A DNA stretch of 64,000 bases. Source: Prauserella marina (GTDB lineage Bacteria > Actinomycetota > Actinomycetes > Mycobacteriales > Pseudonocardiaceae). The notes under the pieces were generated by a model. It was not told the DNA's origin. It searched no databases and saw only the letters and a list, made by a program, of their open reading frames with translations. Of this stretch, positions 18,048 to 28,233 are shown in pieces. Location: contig NZ_CP016353.1 of the NCBI RefSeq assembly GCF_002240355.1, positions 1,042,501 through 1,106,500 of the forward strand, given 5' to 3'. The position numbers were made by a program, and so were the translations under genes. Each line of letters opens with the position of its first letter. The stretch's first letter is position 1.

Positions 18048-18647
18048 GTGGCCGAAGCACGGGTTCCCTCATTGAGGAATCGGGACAAGAACACGCGCCA
18101 GTCTCCCGTCCCCGAACAGAAGATCGAGGTGCGGCGGAGCGCGCGCCGCCGCCGTACTGTCACCGCCTACCGAGACGGTGACACTCTTGTCGTGCTCATC
18201 CCGGCGAAGATGAGCAGGGCGGAGGAAGAGCACTGGGTCGCCGAGATGCAGCGCAAGCTGCAGCGGACGGAAAACAAGAGGGCCTCGCCCGCGAGGGCCT
18301 CCGACGAAGCCCTGCTGATGCGCTGTGCGGAGTTGTCGGGGCGGTACCTCGACGGCACCGCGAAGCCGGCCAGTGTGCGCTGGGTTCCGCCCATGCGAAC
18401 CCGGTGGGCGTCGTGTACTCCGGTCGATCGCACGATCCGCGTCAGCGAGCGTCTGCAGACGGTGCCCTCGTGGGTACTCGACTACGTCCTCGTGCACGAA
18501 CTCGCGCATTTGCGGGTAGCGCAGCACAACGCCCGGTTCTGGGCGCTCGTGCGGCGCTACCCGAAAACGGAGCGTGCCATCGGTTATCTGGAGGGCCTGT
18601 CCGCCGCGGAGGGGCTGGCGATGACGGGGGTGGAAGGAGCGGACTGA
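18048..18647 (+). CDS. YgjP-like (DUF45) zinc metallopeptidase
   Basis: 199 aa. The zinc site is HELAHLRVAQHNARFW near residue 150, the HExxH-(x5)-H pattern of YgjP/WLM-type metallopeptidases. It is preceded by MRTRWASCTPVDRTIRVSERL, the second family signature (W-x-SC). The N-terminus is basic. Substrate unknown. GTG 18048 follows TACGGT (18036-18041) by 6 nt, a leaderless layout. It converges on the DUF2342 gene with only 3 bp between stops. Confidence 0.87.
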   Translation: MAEARVPSLRNRDKNTRQSPVPEQKIEVRRSARRRRTVTAYRDGDTLVVLIPAKMSRAEEEHWVAEMQRKLQRTENKRASPARASDEALLMRCAELSGRYLDGTAKPASVRWVPPMRTRWASCTPVDRTIRVSERLQTVPSWVLDYVLVHELAHLRVAQHNARFWALVRRYPKTERAIGYLEGLSAAEGLAMTGVEGAD

Positions 18648-18650
18648 CGG

Positions 18651-20048
18651 TCAGTCCGCCTTGCCCTTGCCCTCGTCAGGGTCGCCCGGGTCGGTGGAGT
18701 CGTCTTTGGCCTGCTCTTCGGACTTGGCCCGCTCCTCAGCGCGCTGGGTGCGTTCGAGTTCGGCGATCGGGTCGAGGTCGTCGCCTCCCGCTCCGTTGCC
18801 GCCGAGGCGTTCCGAGAACTCCAGCGGATCGTCGAGGTCGTCGGCGGTGGGCATCAGGTCAGGGTGTGACCACAGCTGGTCACGCTTGTCCATGCCGTGC
18901 TGATCGCCGACCAGCTTCCACAGTGCCGACGACGCCCTCATGCGCCTGGGCCGCAGTTCGAGACCGACGAGGGTCGCGAAGGTCTGCTCGGCCGGGCCGC
19001 CGGTCGCCCTGCGCCTGCGCAGCGTTTCCCTCAGCGCGTCGGCGCCGGGGAGGCGATCCCCGACGGCCTCGGCCACGACGACATCGACCCAGCCTTCGAC
19101 CAGTGCGAGCAGGGTCTCCAGCCTGCCGAGCGCGGCCTGCTGTTCCGGGGTGGTCTGCGGCTCCAGCAGTCCCGAAGACATGGCCTGTTCGATGCTGGCA
19201 GGGTTGCTCGGGTCGACCTGGCCGGCCAGTTGCTCCAGCGCCGAGGTGTCGACCGTGATGCCGTTGGCGAACTCCTCGACCGTGGCGAGCAGCCGCTGCC
19301 GCAGCCATGAAATGTGGGCGAAAAGTCGCTGGTGGGCCGCTTCGCGCGCGGCGAGAAATACGACGACTTCGCTGCTCGGCCGTTCAAGACCCTCGGTGAA
19401 TTTCTCGATGTTCGCCGGAAGCAGAGCCGAAGTGGCAGCAGGACCGAGGGGGAGCCCGACGTCGGTGGAGGTGAGGACTTCCGAGGCGAGCTCGGCCAGT
19501 GCGTTTCCGAGCTGGGAACCGAAGGCCATGCCGCCCATCTGGCCGACCATGGAAAGCAGCGGCCCTGCAGCCTGCTTCGCCTCCTCCGGAAGCGCCTGCA
19601 TCCACGCGCTCGACACCTGTTTTGCGACCGGGTCACAGAGGCGCTGCCAGGTGGGCAGGGTCTTGTCCACCCAGTCGCGAGCGGACCACGCCGCGGTGGT
19701 GGATGCGCCCGCGGGCAGGATGGTCGCCTCGTCCAGCCACAGTTCGGCGAGATGGGCCGCGTCGCGTACCGCGCTGTCGCCCGACTTGTCCTCGGGGCCG
19801 AAGCCGATCTTGTCGCCGCCCTTGTCGTTGAGGCGTTGCATCGCGATCTGCTTCGCCAGGTCGTAGTTGACCGGACCCGACGACGTGCCTGCCTGGCTCA
19901 ACATCTGGCCGAGCTGGCTGAGCATCTGCCCCAACTGCTGGAACGCGTCGGCGCCTGAGCCAGGCTGTTCGCCGCCGGAGTTCGACGGCTCGTTTTCACG
20001 ACGCTTATCAGGGTCGGGAAGACCGAACCCGAACGGTGGGTTGCTCAT
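18651..20048 (-). CDS. zinc-dependent metalloprotease-like protein (DUF2342)
   Basis: 465 aa. Family annotated as putative zinc metalloproteases or coenzyme F420-associated proteins in actinobacteria. The conserved block VVFLAAREAAHQRLFAHISWL carries a REAAH in place of HExxH near residue 220. The N-terminus is Gly/Gln-rich (QQLGQMLSQLGQML) and the C-terminus acidic and disordered (EERAKSEEQAKDD). Start: ATG 20048 is 6 nt after TACGGT on the minus strand; the longer frame to 20303 would cross the neighbouring promoter. It is divergent from the PDZ protease gene, as in the mycobacterial Rv3194c/Rv3195 pair. Confidence 0.85.
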   Translation of the reverse strand: MSNPPFGFGLPDPDKRRENEPSNSGGEQPGSGADAFQQLGQMLSQLGQMLSQAGTSSGPVNYDLAKQIAMQRLNDKGGDKIGFGPEDKSGDSAVRDAAHLAELWLDEATILPAGASTTAAWSARDWVDKTLPTWQRLCDPVAKQVSSAWMQALPEEAKQAAGPLLSMVGQMGGMAFGSQLGNALAELASEVLTSTDVGLPLGPAATSALLPANIEKFTEGLERPSSEVVVFLAAREAAHQRLFAHISWLRQRLLATVEEFANGITVDTSALEQLAGQVDPSNPASIEQAMSSGLLEPQTTPEQQAALGRLETLLALVEGWVDVVVAEAVGDRLPGADALRETLRRRRATGGPAEQTFATLVGLELRPRRMRASSALWKLVGDQHGMDKRDQLWSHPDLMPTADDLDDPLEFSERLGGNGAGGDDLDPIAELERTQRAEERAKSEEQAKDDSTDPGDPDEGKGKAD

Positions 20049-20188
20049 ATCACCACCGTACGCGGAAGGCCAGGGCCGTGGCTGCCCGGAGGCAAGCCCG
20101 CCGTCGCGGTCCGTGGTCAGAAGGCGGTCGCCGCGTCGCGGGGAGACCTGCACCATGGCCTGACAACCGTCACCGTACGCTATGGCCT

Positions 20189-21334
20189 GTGAGCGAGCCC
20201 CGCGACAACGCACCGACGTCAGCAGCCACGACGGCGAGCGACGCGGCCGAGGCGGCGGCGACGCCGGCCGGTGGCGGTGAACAGCCGCGCCGATCAAGGA
20301 CAAAGCTCAGCAGGCGGGGCTGGACGCTCGTGTGCAGCAGTGTCTTGATTGTCGCGTTCGTGCTGGTAGGAGCTTTGGTTCGGGTGCCGTACGTCGCGCT
20401 TGGTCCTGGCCCCACGTACGACACGCTCGGCGCTGTCAACGGCGAGGACGTCGTCTCGATCGACGGCCAGCGCACCTATCAGACCGACGGCGAACTGCGG
20501 ATGACCACCGTCTCGCTCAACGACAACGTCACCTTGTTCGGGGCGATCGGCCTGTGGGTCAGCGGCAGGTATGCGGTCGCGCCGCGTGAGGAGTACTTCC
20601 GGCCAGGCGAGACCGACGAGCAGGTCCGCAAGGAGAACGTCAAGCAGTTCCAGGATTCGCAGAGCAACGCGGAGGTCGCCGCGCTGCGCAGGCTCGGCTA
20701 TCCGGTCAAGGTGATCGTGCAGGAGGTCGTGTCGGGCAGTCCCGCCGACCGGGTTCTTGAGCCGGGCGATCAATTGGTCGTCGTCAACGGCGAGCGCATC
20801 ACGAATGAGGACGACGTTCGCTCGGCGCTTGCCGGTACGCGGCCGGGCGAGACGGTGTCGCTCACCTTCGAGCACGAGGGGCAACCGCAGCGCACCGAGA
20901 CGATCACACTGGGCAAACATCCGGACGAGGGGCAAGAACAGGGTTTCGTCGGCATGCAGCCGATCGATCGCGCGGATGTTCCGTTCGACGTCAACATCTC
21001 GCTGGAGGATGTCGGTGGCCCTTCCGCCGGTTTGATGTTCGCGCTGGCCATCATCGACCGGCTCACCCCTGAGGATCTCGTCGCGGGCGAGCACGTGGCG
21101 GGGACCGGCGAGATCACGGAGAAAGGCGAGGTCGGCGCGATCGGCGGGATCTCGTTCAAGGTGGTCGCGGCGAGAGAAGCCGGAGCCACGGTGTTCCTCG
21201 TGCCGCGAGCGAACTGCGCGGAAGCCGCATCGGCCGCTCCCGAGGGACTCAAGCTGATCAAGGTTTCCAACCTCGACGGGGCGGTGACCGCGCTGGAGGA
21301 CCTTCGACAGGGACGGCCGACGCCCTCATGCTGA
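20189..21334 (+). CDS. membrane-anchored PDZ/Lon-like (S16) serine protease
   Basis: 381 aa. One N-terminal membrane helix (about residues 50-72, LVCSSVLIVAFVLVGALV), then an extracytoplasmic region, a PDZ domain (about 185-260, VVSGSPADRVLEPGDQLVVVNG) and a Lon-type proteolytic domain. The catalytic Ser lies in VGGPSAGLMFALAI near 280 and Lys in GGISFKVVAAREAG near 325, the S16 Ser-Lys dyad. GTG 20189 is 7 nt after TACGCT (20176-20181). The mycobacterial counterpart is Rv3194c; targets are unknown. Confidence 0.92.
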   Translation: MSEPRDNAPTSAATTASDAAEAAATPAGGGEQPRRSRTKLSRRGWTLVCSSVLIVAFVLVGALVRVPYVALGPGPTYDTLGAVNGEDVVSIDGQRTYQTDGELRMTTVSLNDNVTLFGAIGLWVSGRYAVAPREEYFRPGETDEQVRKENVKQFQDSQSNAEVAALRRLGYPVKVIVQEVVSGSPADRVLEPGDQLVVVNGERITNEDDVRSALAGTRPGETVSLTFEHEGQPQRTETITLGKHPDEGQEQGFVGMQPIDRADVPFDVNISLEDVGGPSAGLMFALAIIDRLTPEDLVAGEHVAGTGEITEKGEVGAIGGISFKVVAAREAGATVFLVPRANCAEAASAAPEGLKLIKVSNLDGAVTALEDLRQGRPTPSC

Positions 21335-21352
21335 CCCGGGCCACCGTCAAAC

Positions 21353-21401
21353 GAGCAAGGGAGCTTTGCTGCCGCGAAACGGCAGCAAAGCTCCCTTGCT
21401 T
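21353..21401. repeat. 49-bp palindromic repeat, copy 4
   Basis: Left arm 21353-21370; right arm 21384-21400 is complementary over 17 bp (the outermost base differs). The inner stem GCCG/CGGC is perfect around CGAAA. It lies between the convergent PDZ protease and PPA1309 genes. Confidence 0.95.
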
Positions 21402-21443
21402 ATTTCCGGGGTGGCCGGGGAGTGGCCAGGGTGGCGGGTTTGG

Positions 21444-22013
21444 TCACGGGAGCAGGGTCGCGCGCAGTGCATCGACGAGATTCGGCGCGAGTTCCGGGTG
21501 CGCGATGATCTCGTCGGTTTCCTCGCCGGCTTCGTCGACTCCGCGCAGCCTCATGACGCACGACGCGGAGCCGTCACGCAGCACCGCGGCGACAAGCCTG
21601 GCCTCGGTCCGCCGCGGATGGTCGGCAGCCGCCTTCCTGAGGCGTTCGATGTCGCCCGCTCCGCCCGCCTCGTCGACCGCAGGCAATTCCGCCTCCGCGT
21701 CGGGCGGCAACACGATGATCTCCTGCGCCAGCGCGCAGCCCCGCACGACGTCCGGCCAGGCGATCCGGGCCAGCGCGTCGGCGAGGTCGTCTTCGGGAAG
21801 TTCGTCCTGGGCGACCGGCGTCAACGCGCTGTCCGCGTCGAGTTGCCCGGCCAGTTCCGGCTGCTGCCGCAGCAACTCCGCTGTCGAGACGAGCGCGAAC
21901 AACTGGGGGCGCTGGTCCCAGCCCGCCGCGGCGACGAACTCCTCGACTTCGCGTGCGAGGGCGGACACATCCGCTGGCCCCGCAGTCTTTTCGCTCTCCG
22001 TCATGGCGCCCAT
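21444..22013 (-). CDS. PPA1309 family protein
   Basis: 189 aa, soluble, an actinobacterial family of unknown function. Recognisable stretches are EVEEFVAAAGWDQRPQLFALVSTAELL (residues 22-48), DALARIAWPDVVRGCALAQEIIVLPP (about 83-108) and the Arg/Asp-rich RLVAAVLRDGSASCVMRLR. The second ATG (22004), 7 nt after CACGAT, is an alternative start. It is divergent from the UPF0182 gene, as in mycobacteria (Rv3192/Rv3193c). Confidence 0.85.
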   Translation of the reverse strand: MGAMTESEKTAGPADVSALAREVEEFVAAAGWDQRPQLFALVSTAELLRQQPELAGQLDADSALTPVAQDELPEDDLADALARIAWPDVVRGCALAQEIIVLPPDAEAELPAVDEAGGAGDIERLRKAAADHPRRTEARLVAAVLRDGSASCVMRLRGVDEAGEETDEIIAHPELAPNLVDALRATLLP

Positions 22014-22160
22014 CGTGTCAGGTTCCGACGTCCCCTACCGGGCCGCCCGGTTTGGGGGGTTTCGGGAACTCGGGGACGTGTCCGTACAGTTAGGTAATCA
22101 TGGGACGCTCGCCACGCTGGCGCCCCGATTACGTCAGTATCGATTACGGGAGTGTGCGTA

Positions 22161-25106
22161 GTGGCCACCCGGCCCCCAGTCAGCCTGCCGAAGCTGTCCC
22201 GGCGAGCCCGCATCCTGCTGATCATCGCGGCCGCGATAATCCTGATGCTGCTGCTGGGCGCGAGATTCCTTGATACCTACGTCGACTGGCTGTGGTTCGG
22301 CGAAGTCGGCGCCCGCGGTGTCTTCACCACGATCTTGTTCACCAGAATCGTGCTTTTCGTGGCGACCGGCCTGCTGGTAGGCGGCCTGCTCGCGGTGAGC
22401 CTGCTGATCGCCTACCGGACCCGGCCGGTGTTCGTGCCGGTTTCCGGTGCGGACGATCCGCTCGCGCGGTACCGCACGGTCGTCGCGGCGCGCCCGAAAC
22501 TGTTCGGCATCGGCATTCCTGTCATCGCCGGACTGATCGCGGGCTTCTCCGGTCAGGGCAACTGGCAGGTCGTCCAGATGTTCATGAACAGCGAGAGCTT
22601 CGGCCGGACCGATCCGCAGTTCGGCCACGACATCGGCTTCTACGTATTCCAGCTCCCGTTCTTCGGCTGGCTGCTCGGCTGGCTCTTCGTCGCCATCGTG
22701 GTCGCGTTCGTCGGCGGCCTGCTCGCGCACTACCTCTTCGGCGGGGTGCGGCTCGCCGGCAGGGGCGGCGCGATCTCGGGCCCCGCCAGGGTTCACCTCT
22801 CCATCCTCATCGGCGTTTTCGTCCTCTTCAAGGCCGCCGAATACTTCATGGACCGGTACAACCTGCTGCTTTCCAGCCGCAACGACCTGTTCACCGGCGC
22901 GACCTACACGGACCTGAACGCGGTACTGCCCGCGAAGCTGATTCTGCTGTGCATTTCCGTGTTCTGCGCGATCGCGTTCTTCGTCGGCGCTTTCATGCGC
23001 AACATCCAGTTGCCCGCCATCGCGCTCGTCCTGTTGATCCTCTCCGGTGTCATCATCGGCGTCGCCTGGCCCGCCGTTCTTGAGCAGTTCTCCGTGCGGC
23101 CCAACGCCAACGAGAAGGAAGCCACGTCGATCCAGCGAAATATGGACGCGACGCGCTTTGCATACGGTCTCGACAATGTCGAGTACGAGAATTACAGCGG
23201 CAGATCCGAGGCGACGGGACAGGAAATCCGCGCCGACGAGGGCACCATCCCGAACATCCGGCTGCTCGACCCGAACGTGCTGAGCCCGACCTTCACTCAG
23301 CGCGTCGGCAGGGAGAACTTCTACGGATTCCCAGAGAAGCTGGACATCGATCGCTACGAGGTCGACGGTGAGTTGCAGTCCTACATCGTCGCCGCGAAGG
23401 AGATCAACACCAACGGGCTGAGAGAAAACCAGCAGACCTGGATCAACCGGCACCTGGTGTACACGCACGGAAACGGTTTCGTCGCAGCCCCAGCCAACAC
23501 GATCGACAGGGCGATCGAGGGTGCCAACAGCGACGGCGGATACCCGTTGGCGCGCACCAGTGACACCCAGAACCCCAACGGATCGGGAATCCAGGTCGAC
23601 GAGCCGCGCGTCTACTACGGCGAGCTGGCCACCGACTACGCCATCGTCGGCGGACAGCCGGGGCAGGCTCCCGGCGAGTACGACACGGCCACCGACCGCA
23701 GCTACCTCTACCAGGGCACCGGTGGCGTGCCGATCGACAACTGGTTCAACCGGCTGGTTTTCGCCGCGCAGTACGGAGAACGCAACATCCTGTTCTCCGA
23801 TGCGATCAGCGAAGGCTCGAAGATCATGTACAACCGCGACCCGAGGGAAAGGGTCGAGAAGGTCGCTCCGTGGCTGACGGTCGACGGCGATCCGTACCCC
23901 GCGGTGATCGACGGGCGCATCAAGTGGATCGTCGACGGCTACACCACGCTCGACAACTACCCCTACGCCCAGCGGACCTCGTTCGGCAACGCCACCGAGG
24001 ATTCGTTGAGCGGCGTTCCGCGCCAGCAGGACAACCAGGTCAACTACATCCGGAACTCGGTGAAGGCCACCGTCGACGCGTTCGACGGCAACGTCGACCT
24101 CTACTCGATGGATGACAACGAGCCGGTCTTGAAGGCCTGGCGAAGCGTGTTCCCCGACACCGTGAAGTCGGAGTCGGAGATCTCGCCGGAACTGCGGCAG
24201 CACTTCCGGTACCCGGAGGACATGTTCAAGATCCAGCGGGAACTGCTCACCAAGTACCACGTCCGGAACCCGCAGGAGTTCTTCTCCACCCAGACGTTCT
24301 GGAACGTGCCGCAAGACCCGACGCAGGAAGGCGGGCTGGACCCGAACTCCGACGCCGCGAAGCAGCCCGCGTACTACATGCTGGCTCAGGCCCCGGGGCA
24401 GGAACAGCCGACCTTCCAGCTCACCAGCGCGCTGACGCCGCTGGCGAGGCAATACCTCGCGGCATGGGTGACGGTGTCGTCGGATCCCGACGACTACGGA
24501 AAGATCAATGTGCTGAGACTGCCGACGGACGGCAGCGTTCAGCTCGAAGGGCCCGTCCAGGTCCAGAACGCGTTCCAGAGTAATCCGAAGTTCACGCAGG
24601 ACAGGACCCTGCTGGGTAACCAGAGCGTGGACATCATCTACGGCAACCAGTTGACGTTGCCCGTGGCGGGTGGATTCCTCTACGTCGAACCGATCTACAT
24701 CCAGCAGCGCAACGCGCAGAGCTATCCGCAGCTGGCCAGGGTTCTGGTGTCCTACGGCGGAAAGATCGGGTTCGACTCGACTCTGAACGGCGCGCTCGAC
24801 GACTTGTTCGGTGAGGGCACCGGCCAAGCCGCGACAGGACCGGCGCAGGATGAGCCCGCGGTGCCGGATGACGAGACCGATACGTCGACACCGCCGCCTT
24901 CGGAGACGAACGAACAGTCCGTGCCGCCGGCGAACGGTGGCGGGGACAATGCCGACCTTGAGCAGGCGGTCGCCGACATCCAGGCGGCGTTGACCAAGCT
25001 CAAGTCGGCGCAGCAGTCCGGCGACTTCGACGCACAGGGCCAGGCCCTGGCCGAGCTCGATGCCGCCGCGCAGCGTTATCAGGATGCCGAGCAGGCGGGC
25101 GGTTGA
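22161..25106 (+). CDS. UPF0182 family large membrane protein
   Basis: 981 aa. About seven membrane helices in the first ~310 residues (for example ILLIIAAAIILMLLLGARFL and FFGWLLGWLFVAIVVAFVGGLL). A large extracytoplasmic domain with conserved stretches such as NPYAQRTSFGN-like DNYPYAQRTSFG and YIRNSVKATVDAFDG follows. The C-terminal tail is acidic and Pro-rich, then a helical coiled-coil-like segment (DLEQAVADIQAALTKLKSA). Family function is unknown; the mycobacterial homologue is Rv3193c. GTG 22161 has GGGAG eight nt upstream; GTG 22152 is possible but poorly spaced. Confidence 0.92.
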   Translation: MATRPPVSLPKLSRRARILLIIAAAIILMLLLGARFLDTYVDWLWFGEVGARGVFTTILFTRIVLFVATGLLVGGLLAVSLLIAYRTRPVFVPVSGADDPLARYRTVVAARPKLFGIGIPVIAGLIAGFSGQGNWQVVQMFMNSESFGRTDPQFGHDIGFYVFQLPFFGWLLGWLFVAIVVAFVGGLLAHYLFGGVRLAGRGGAISGPARVHLSILIGVFVLFKAAEYFMDRYNLLLSSRNDLFTGATYTDLNAVLPAKLILLCISVFCAIAFFVGAFMRNIQLPAIALVLLILSGVIIGVAWPAVLEQFSVRPNANEKEATSIQRNMDATRFAYGLDNVEYENYSGRSEATGQEIRADEGTIPNIRLLDPNVLSPTFTQRVGRENFYGFPEKLDIDRYEVDGELQSYIVAAKEINTNGLRENQQTWINRHLVYTHGNGFVAAPANTIDRAIEGANSDGGYPLARTSDTQNPNGSGIQVDEPRVYYGELATDYAIVGGQPGQAPGEYDTATDRSYLYQGTGGVPIDNWFNRLVFAAQYGERNILFSDAISEGSKIMYNRDPRERVEKVAPWLTVDGDPYPAVIDGRIKWIVDGYTTLDNYPYAQRTSFGNATEDSLSGVPRQQDNQVNYIRNSVKATVDAFDGNVDLYSMDDNEPVLKAWRSVFPDTVKSESEISPELRQHFRYPEDMFKIQRELLTKYHVRNPQEFFSTQTFWNVPQDPTQEGGLDPNSDAAKQPAYYMLAQAPGQEQPTFQLTSALTPLARQYLAAWVTVSSDPDDYGKINVLRLPTDGSVQLEGPVQVQNAFQSNPKFTQDRTLLGNQSVDIIYGNQLTLPVAGGFLYVEPIYIQQRNAQSYPQLARVLVSYGGKIGFDSTLNGALDDLFGEGTGQAATGPAQDEPAVPDDETDTSTPPPSETNEQSVPPANGGGDNADLEQAVADIQAALTKLKSAQQSGDFDAQGQALAELDAAAQRYQDAEQAGG

Positions 25107-25174
25107 GCCGCTGATCGGGTGAGGGACCCCTCTTTGCGCCCTGGAAAAGCCAGGGCGTAGAGTAGGGGTCACAA

Positions 25175-25248
25175 CGCGGGGTGGAGCAGCTCGGTAGCTC
25201 GCTGGGCTCATAACCCAGAGGTCGCAGGTTCGAATCCTGTCCCCGCTA
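25175..25248 (+). tRNA. initiator tRNA-fMet(CAT), copy 1
   Basis: 74 nt cloverleaf with anticodon CAT. Initiator marks are visible: an unpaired C1:T72 at the end of the acceptor stem, and three consecutive G-C pairs next to the anticodon loop (CTGGG-CTCATAA-CCCAG). CCA is not encoded. An identical copy follows 252 bp later. Confidence 0.97.
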
Positions 25249-25254
25249 CGAAAA

Positions 25255-25293
25255 CAGAAGGCCCGTTCCGTGAAACACGGAACGGGTCTTCTG
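25255..25293 (+). terminator. terminator after tRNA-fMet copy 1
   Basis: 18-bp arms (25255-25272 and 25276-25293, one G-T pair) with an AAA loop, then CATTTTC. Confidence 0.85.
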
Positions 25294-25477
25294 CATTTTC
25301 ACCCGAGTGCCGCAAGGGTGGAGGTCTCGACTGCCCGAATTGGACCAGTCGCCTGCGCCTTGTGCCGATGGGCTCTGCGCTCCGTCGGCTGGGTCCGTTC
25401 GGAGTCATACTGACCGCCGTTCGGAGTCGAGGTGCGACTGTTCGGGGGCCCCTGTCGGGGCCTTTTCGGCCGTCAGG

Positions 25478-25483
25478 TATAGT
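25478..25483 (+). promoter_or_regulatory. -10 element of tRNA-fMet copy 2
   Basis: TATAGT, a near-consensus -10, lies 17 bp before the mature tRNA 5' end in an unusually AT-rich patch (agttctttttacacaa). So the second copy has its own promoter. The rest of 25294-25477 shows no gene. Confidence 0.6.
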
Positions 25484-25499
25484 TCTTTTTACACAACGA

Positions 25500-25573
25500 C
25501 GCGGGGTGGAGCAGCTCGGTAGCTCGCTGGGCTCATAACCCAGAGGTCGCAGGTTCGAATCCTGTCCCCGCTA
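25500..25573 (+). tRNA. initiator tRNA-fMet(CAT), copy 2
   Basis: Sequence identical over all 74 nt to the copy at 25175-25248, including C1:T72 and the GGG/CCC anticodon stem. The flanks differ, so it is an independent transcription unit with its own -10 and terminator. Confidence 0.97.
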
Positions 25574-25584
25574 CTGATTGAAAG

Positions 25585-25617
25585 AAAAGGCCCCGATCCA
25601 CTGGATCGGGGCCTTTT
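25585..25617 (+). terminator. terminator after tRNA-fMet copy 2
   Basis: Perfect 15-bp arms AAAAGGCCCCGATCC (25585-25599) and GGATCGGGGCCTTTT (25603-25617) with an ACT loop; the T-run is the end of the right arm. Confidence 0.88.
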
Positions 25618-25667
25618 CCGTGTTCAGGGGCGGTGTGGGTCCGGGAAGGGTCTTTGACACAGCGGTT

Positions 25668-25700
25668 CCACAATGGACCAAATGGCAGACCACAGTGGAC
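25668..25700 (+). promoter_or_regulatory. two 11-bp direct repeats upstream of padR
   Basis: CCACAATGGAC (25668-25678) and CCACAGTGGAC (25690-25700) lie 22 bp apart, two helical turns, each near-palindromic (CCACnnTGG). A TTGACA (25654-25659) lies just upstream. They could be PadR autoregulatory sites; this is inference. Confidence 0.45.
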
Positions 25701-25730
25701 AGAAAAGCGAAGACGTGGCACGGTGGATAC

Positions 25731-26228
25731 GTGTCCGATTTGAACGCAACCGCCGCAGCACTGCTTGGTCTGCTGCACGATGGCCCTGCCACCGGTGGCG
25801 AGCTCGTCGCTGGGGCTGAGGAACGCTTTGGCACGTTCTTCAGCGTCACGAGGAGTCAGGTCTACCGGGAACTCCCCGCGCTGCATCGAGAGGGCCTCGT
25901 GCGGCTCGGCAAGCAGGGACCGCGCTCCAGCCAGCAGTACCTCATCACCGCCGCAGGAAAGAAAGCCTTCAAGGCATGGTTGACCAGTGACTCTGGTCCT
26001 GATCACCTGCGCAGCCCGCTGATCCTCAGGGTCGTGCACTCCGGTGTGCTGACGCAGAAGCAGCGCGCCACGCTCTTCGAGTCCGCGCGCGCCACCTACA
26101 CCCAGGAACTCGACGAAGCCAAGGCCGCGGTCAAGGCCGCGAGTGACCCCGTCGCGAAGGCAGTGGCGGAGTTCGGCCAGACGCACGCCAGGGCCGCGCT
26201 GAAGCTTCTGGACGCCGTCGCAAGCTGA
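25731..26228 (+). CDS. PadR family transcriptional regulator
   Basis: 165 aa. N-terminal PadR winged helix ([49 protein letters not shown], residues 7-55), then a helical C-terminal dimerisation domain ([19 protein letters not shown]) as in the Vir-like subfamily. PadR proteins usually repress genes for detoxification or transport. No divergent target is adjacent. The in-frame extension upstream of GTG 25731 crosses the tRNA terminator and is not coding. It precedes prfB by 62 bp. Confidence 0.87.
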   Translation: MSDLNATAAALLGLLHDGPATGGELVAGAEERFGTFFSVTRSQVYRELPALHREGLVRLGKQGPRSSQQYLITAAGKKAFKAWLTSDSGPDHLRSPLILRVVHSGVLTQKQRATLFESARATYTQELDEAKAAVKAASDPVAKAVAEFGQTHARAALKLLDAVAS

Positions 26229-26290
26229 AAACAGGCAAGTACGTGCGGCCGCCGCGAGCGGCCGCACGATTTGCCGTAACCTTGTCGGTT

Positions 26291-27400
<1,110 letters not shown>

Positions 27401-27464
27401 CGACTTGCCGCTATGGGCGGAGGCAACCTGGGCTTAACGAGCGCCGTGGGTAGTATGGCCGACC

Positions 27465-28154
27465 GTGATCCGCCTCGATTCTGTATCCAAGGTCTACAAG
27501 ACCTCGACGCGCCCCGCACTTGAGAGCGTCTCGGTCGACGTGGACAAGGGAGAGTTCGTCTTCCTCATCGGCCCTTCGGGCTCGGGGAAGTCGACGTTCC
27601 TCCGGCTTTTGCTGCGGGAGGAGGTGCCCAGCAGGGGCCGGGTGATGGTGTCGAACTTCGACGTCGCCAAACTTCCCCGGCGCAAAGTCCCCCGGTTGCG
27701 CCAAACGATTGGCTGCGTCTTCCAGGATTTCCGGCTGCTGGCCAACAAGACGGTCGCCGAGAACGTCGCGTTCGCGCTGGAGGTCATCGGAAAGCCGAAA
27801 CGGACCATCGACAAGGTGGTTCCCGAGGTGCTCGAACTCGTGGGCCTCGACGGCAAAGCCGACCGCATGCCCAACGAGCTCTCCGGTGGAGAGCAGCAGA
27901 GGGTGGCCATCGCCCGTGCGTTCGTCAACCGGCCGCTCGTGTTGCTTGCCGACGAGCCGACGGGAAACCTCGATCCCGACACCAGCCAGGACATCATGCT
28001 GCTGCTGGAGCGCATCAATCGCACCGGCACCACCGTCCTGATGGCGACCCACGACCACTCCATCGTCGACTCAATGCGCCGCCGCGTCGTCGAACTGCAC
28101 CTCGGCAAGGTGATTCGTGACGACAAGCGAGGGGTGTACGGCGTCGGTCGCTGA
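27465..28154 (+). CDS. ftsE: cell division ATP-binding protein FtsE
   Basis: 229 aa ABC-type ATPase. Walker A is [14 protein letters not shown] near 35, the Q-loop VFQDFRLL near 86, the signature [16 protein letters not shown] near 140, and Walker [13 protein letters not shown] near 160; the H-loop is in MATHDHSI. With FtsX it regulates peptidoglycan hydrolases at division. GTG 27465 is 8 nt after TAGTAT. ftsX follows after 79 bp. Confidence 0.96.
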   Translation: MIRLDSVSKVYKTSTRPALESVSVDVDKGEFVFLIGPSGSGKSTFLRLLLREEVPSRGRVMVSNFDVAKLPRRKVPRLRQTIGCVFQDFRLLANKTVAENVAFALEVIGKPKRTIDKVVPEVLELVGLDGKADRMPNELSGGEQQRVAIARAFVNRPLVLLADEPTGNLDPDTSQDIMLLLERINRTGTTVLMATHDHSIVDSMRRRVVELHLGKVIRDDKRGVYGVGR

Positions 28155-28233
28155 TCCCCCGCAGCGACCAGCCGGCATCCGGTAACAACCCGCCCACCCC
28201 GAAAGCCCCCGACCCAAGGAAACCCTTCCTCCG

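Noticed and set aside
22134-25211. 1025-codon minus-strand open frame opposite the UPF0182 gene
   Set aside because: Composition is that of a high-GC antisense shadow, and the plus strand carries the membrane protein with clear family features.
25208-26267. Minus-strand frames ending in VAGTGFEPATSGL over both tRNA-fMet genes (25208-25408 and 25533-26267)
   Set aside because: This peptide is the antisense translation of tRNA sequence, a well-known false annotation; the frames contain no protein-like content.
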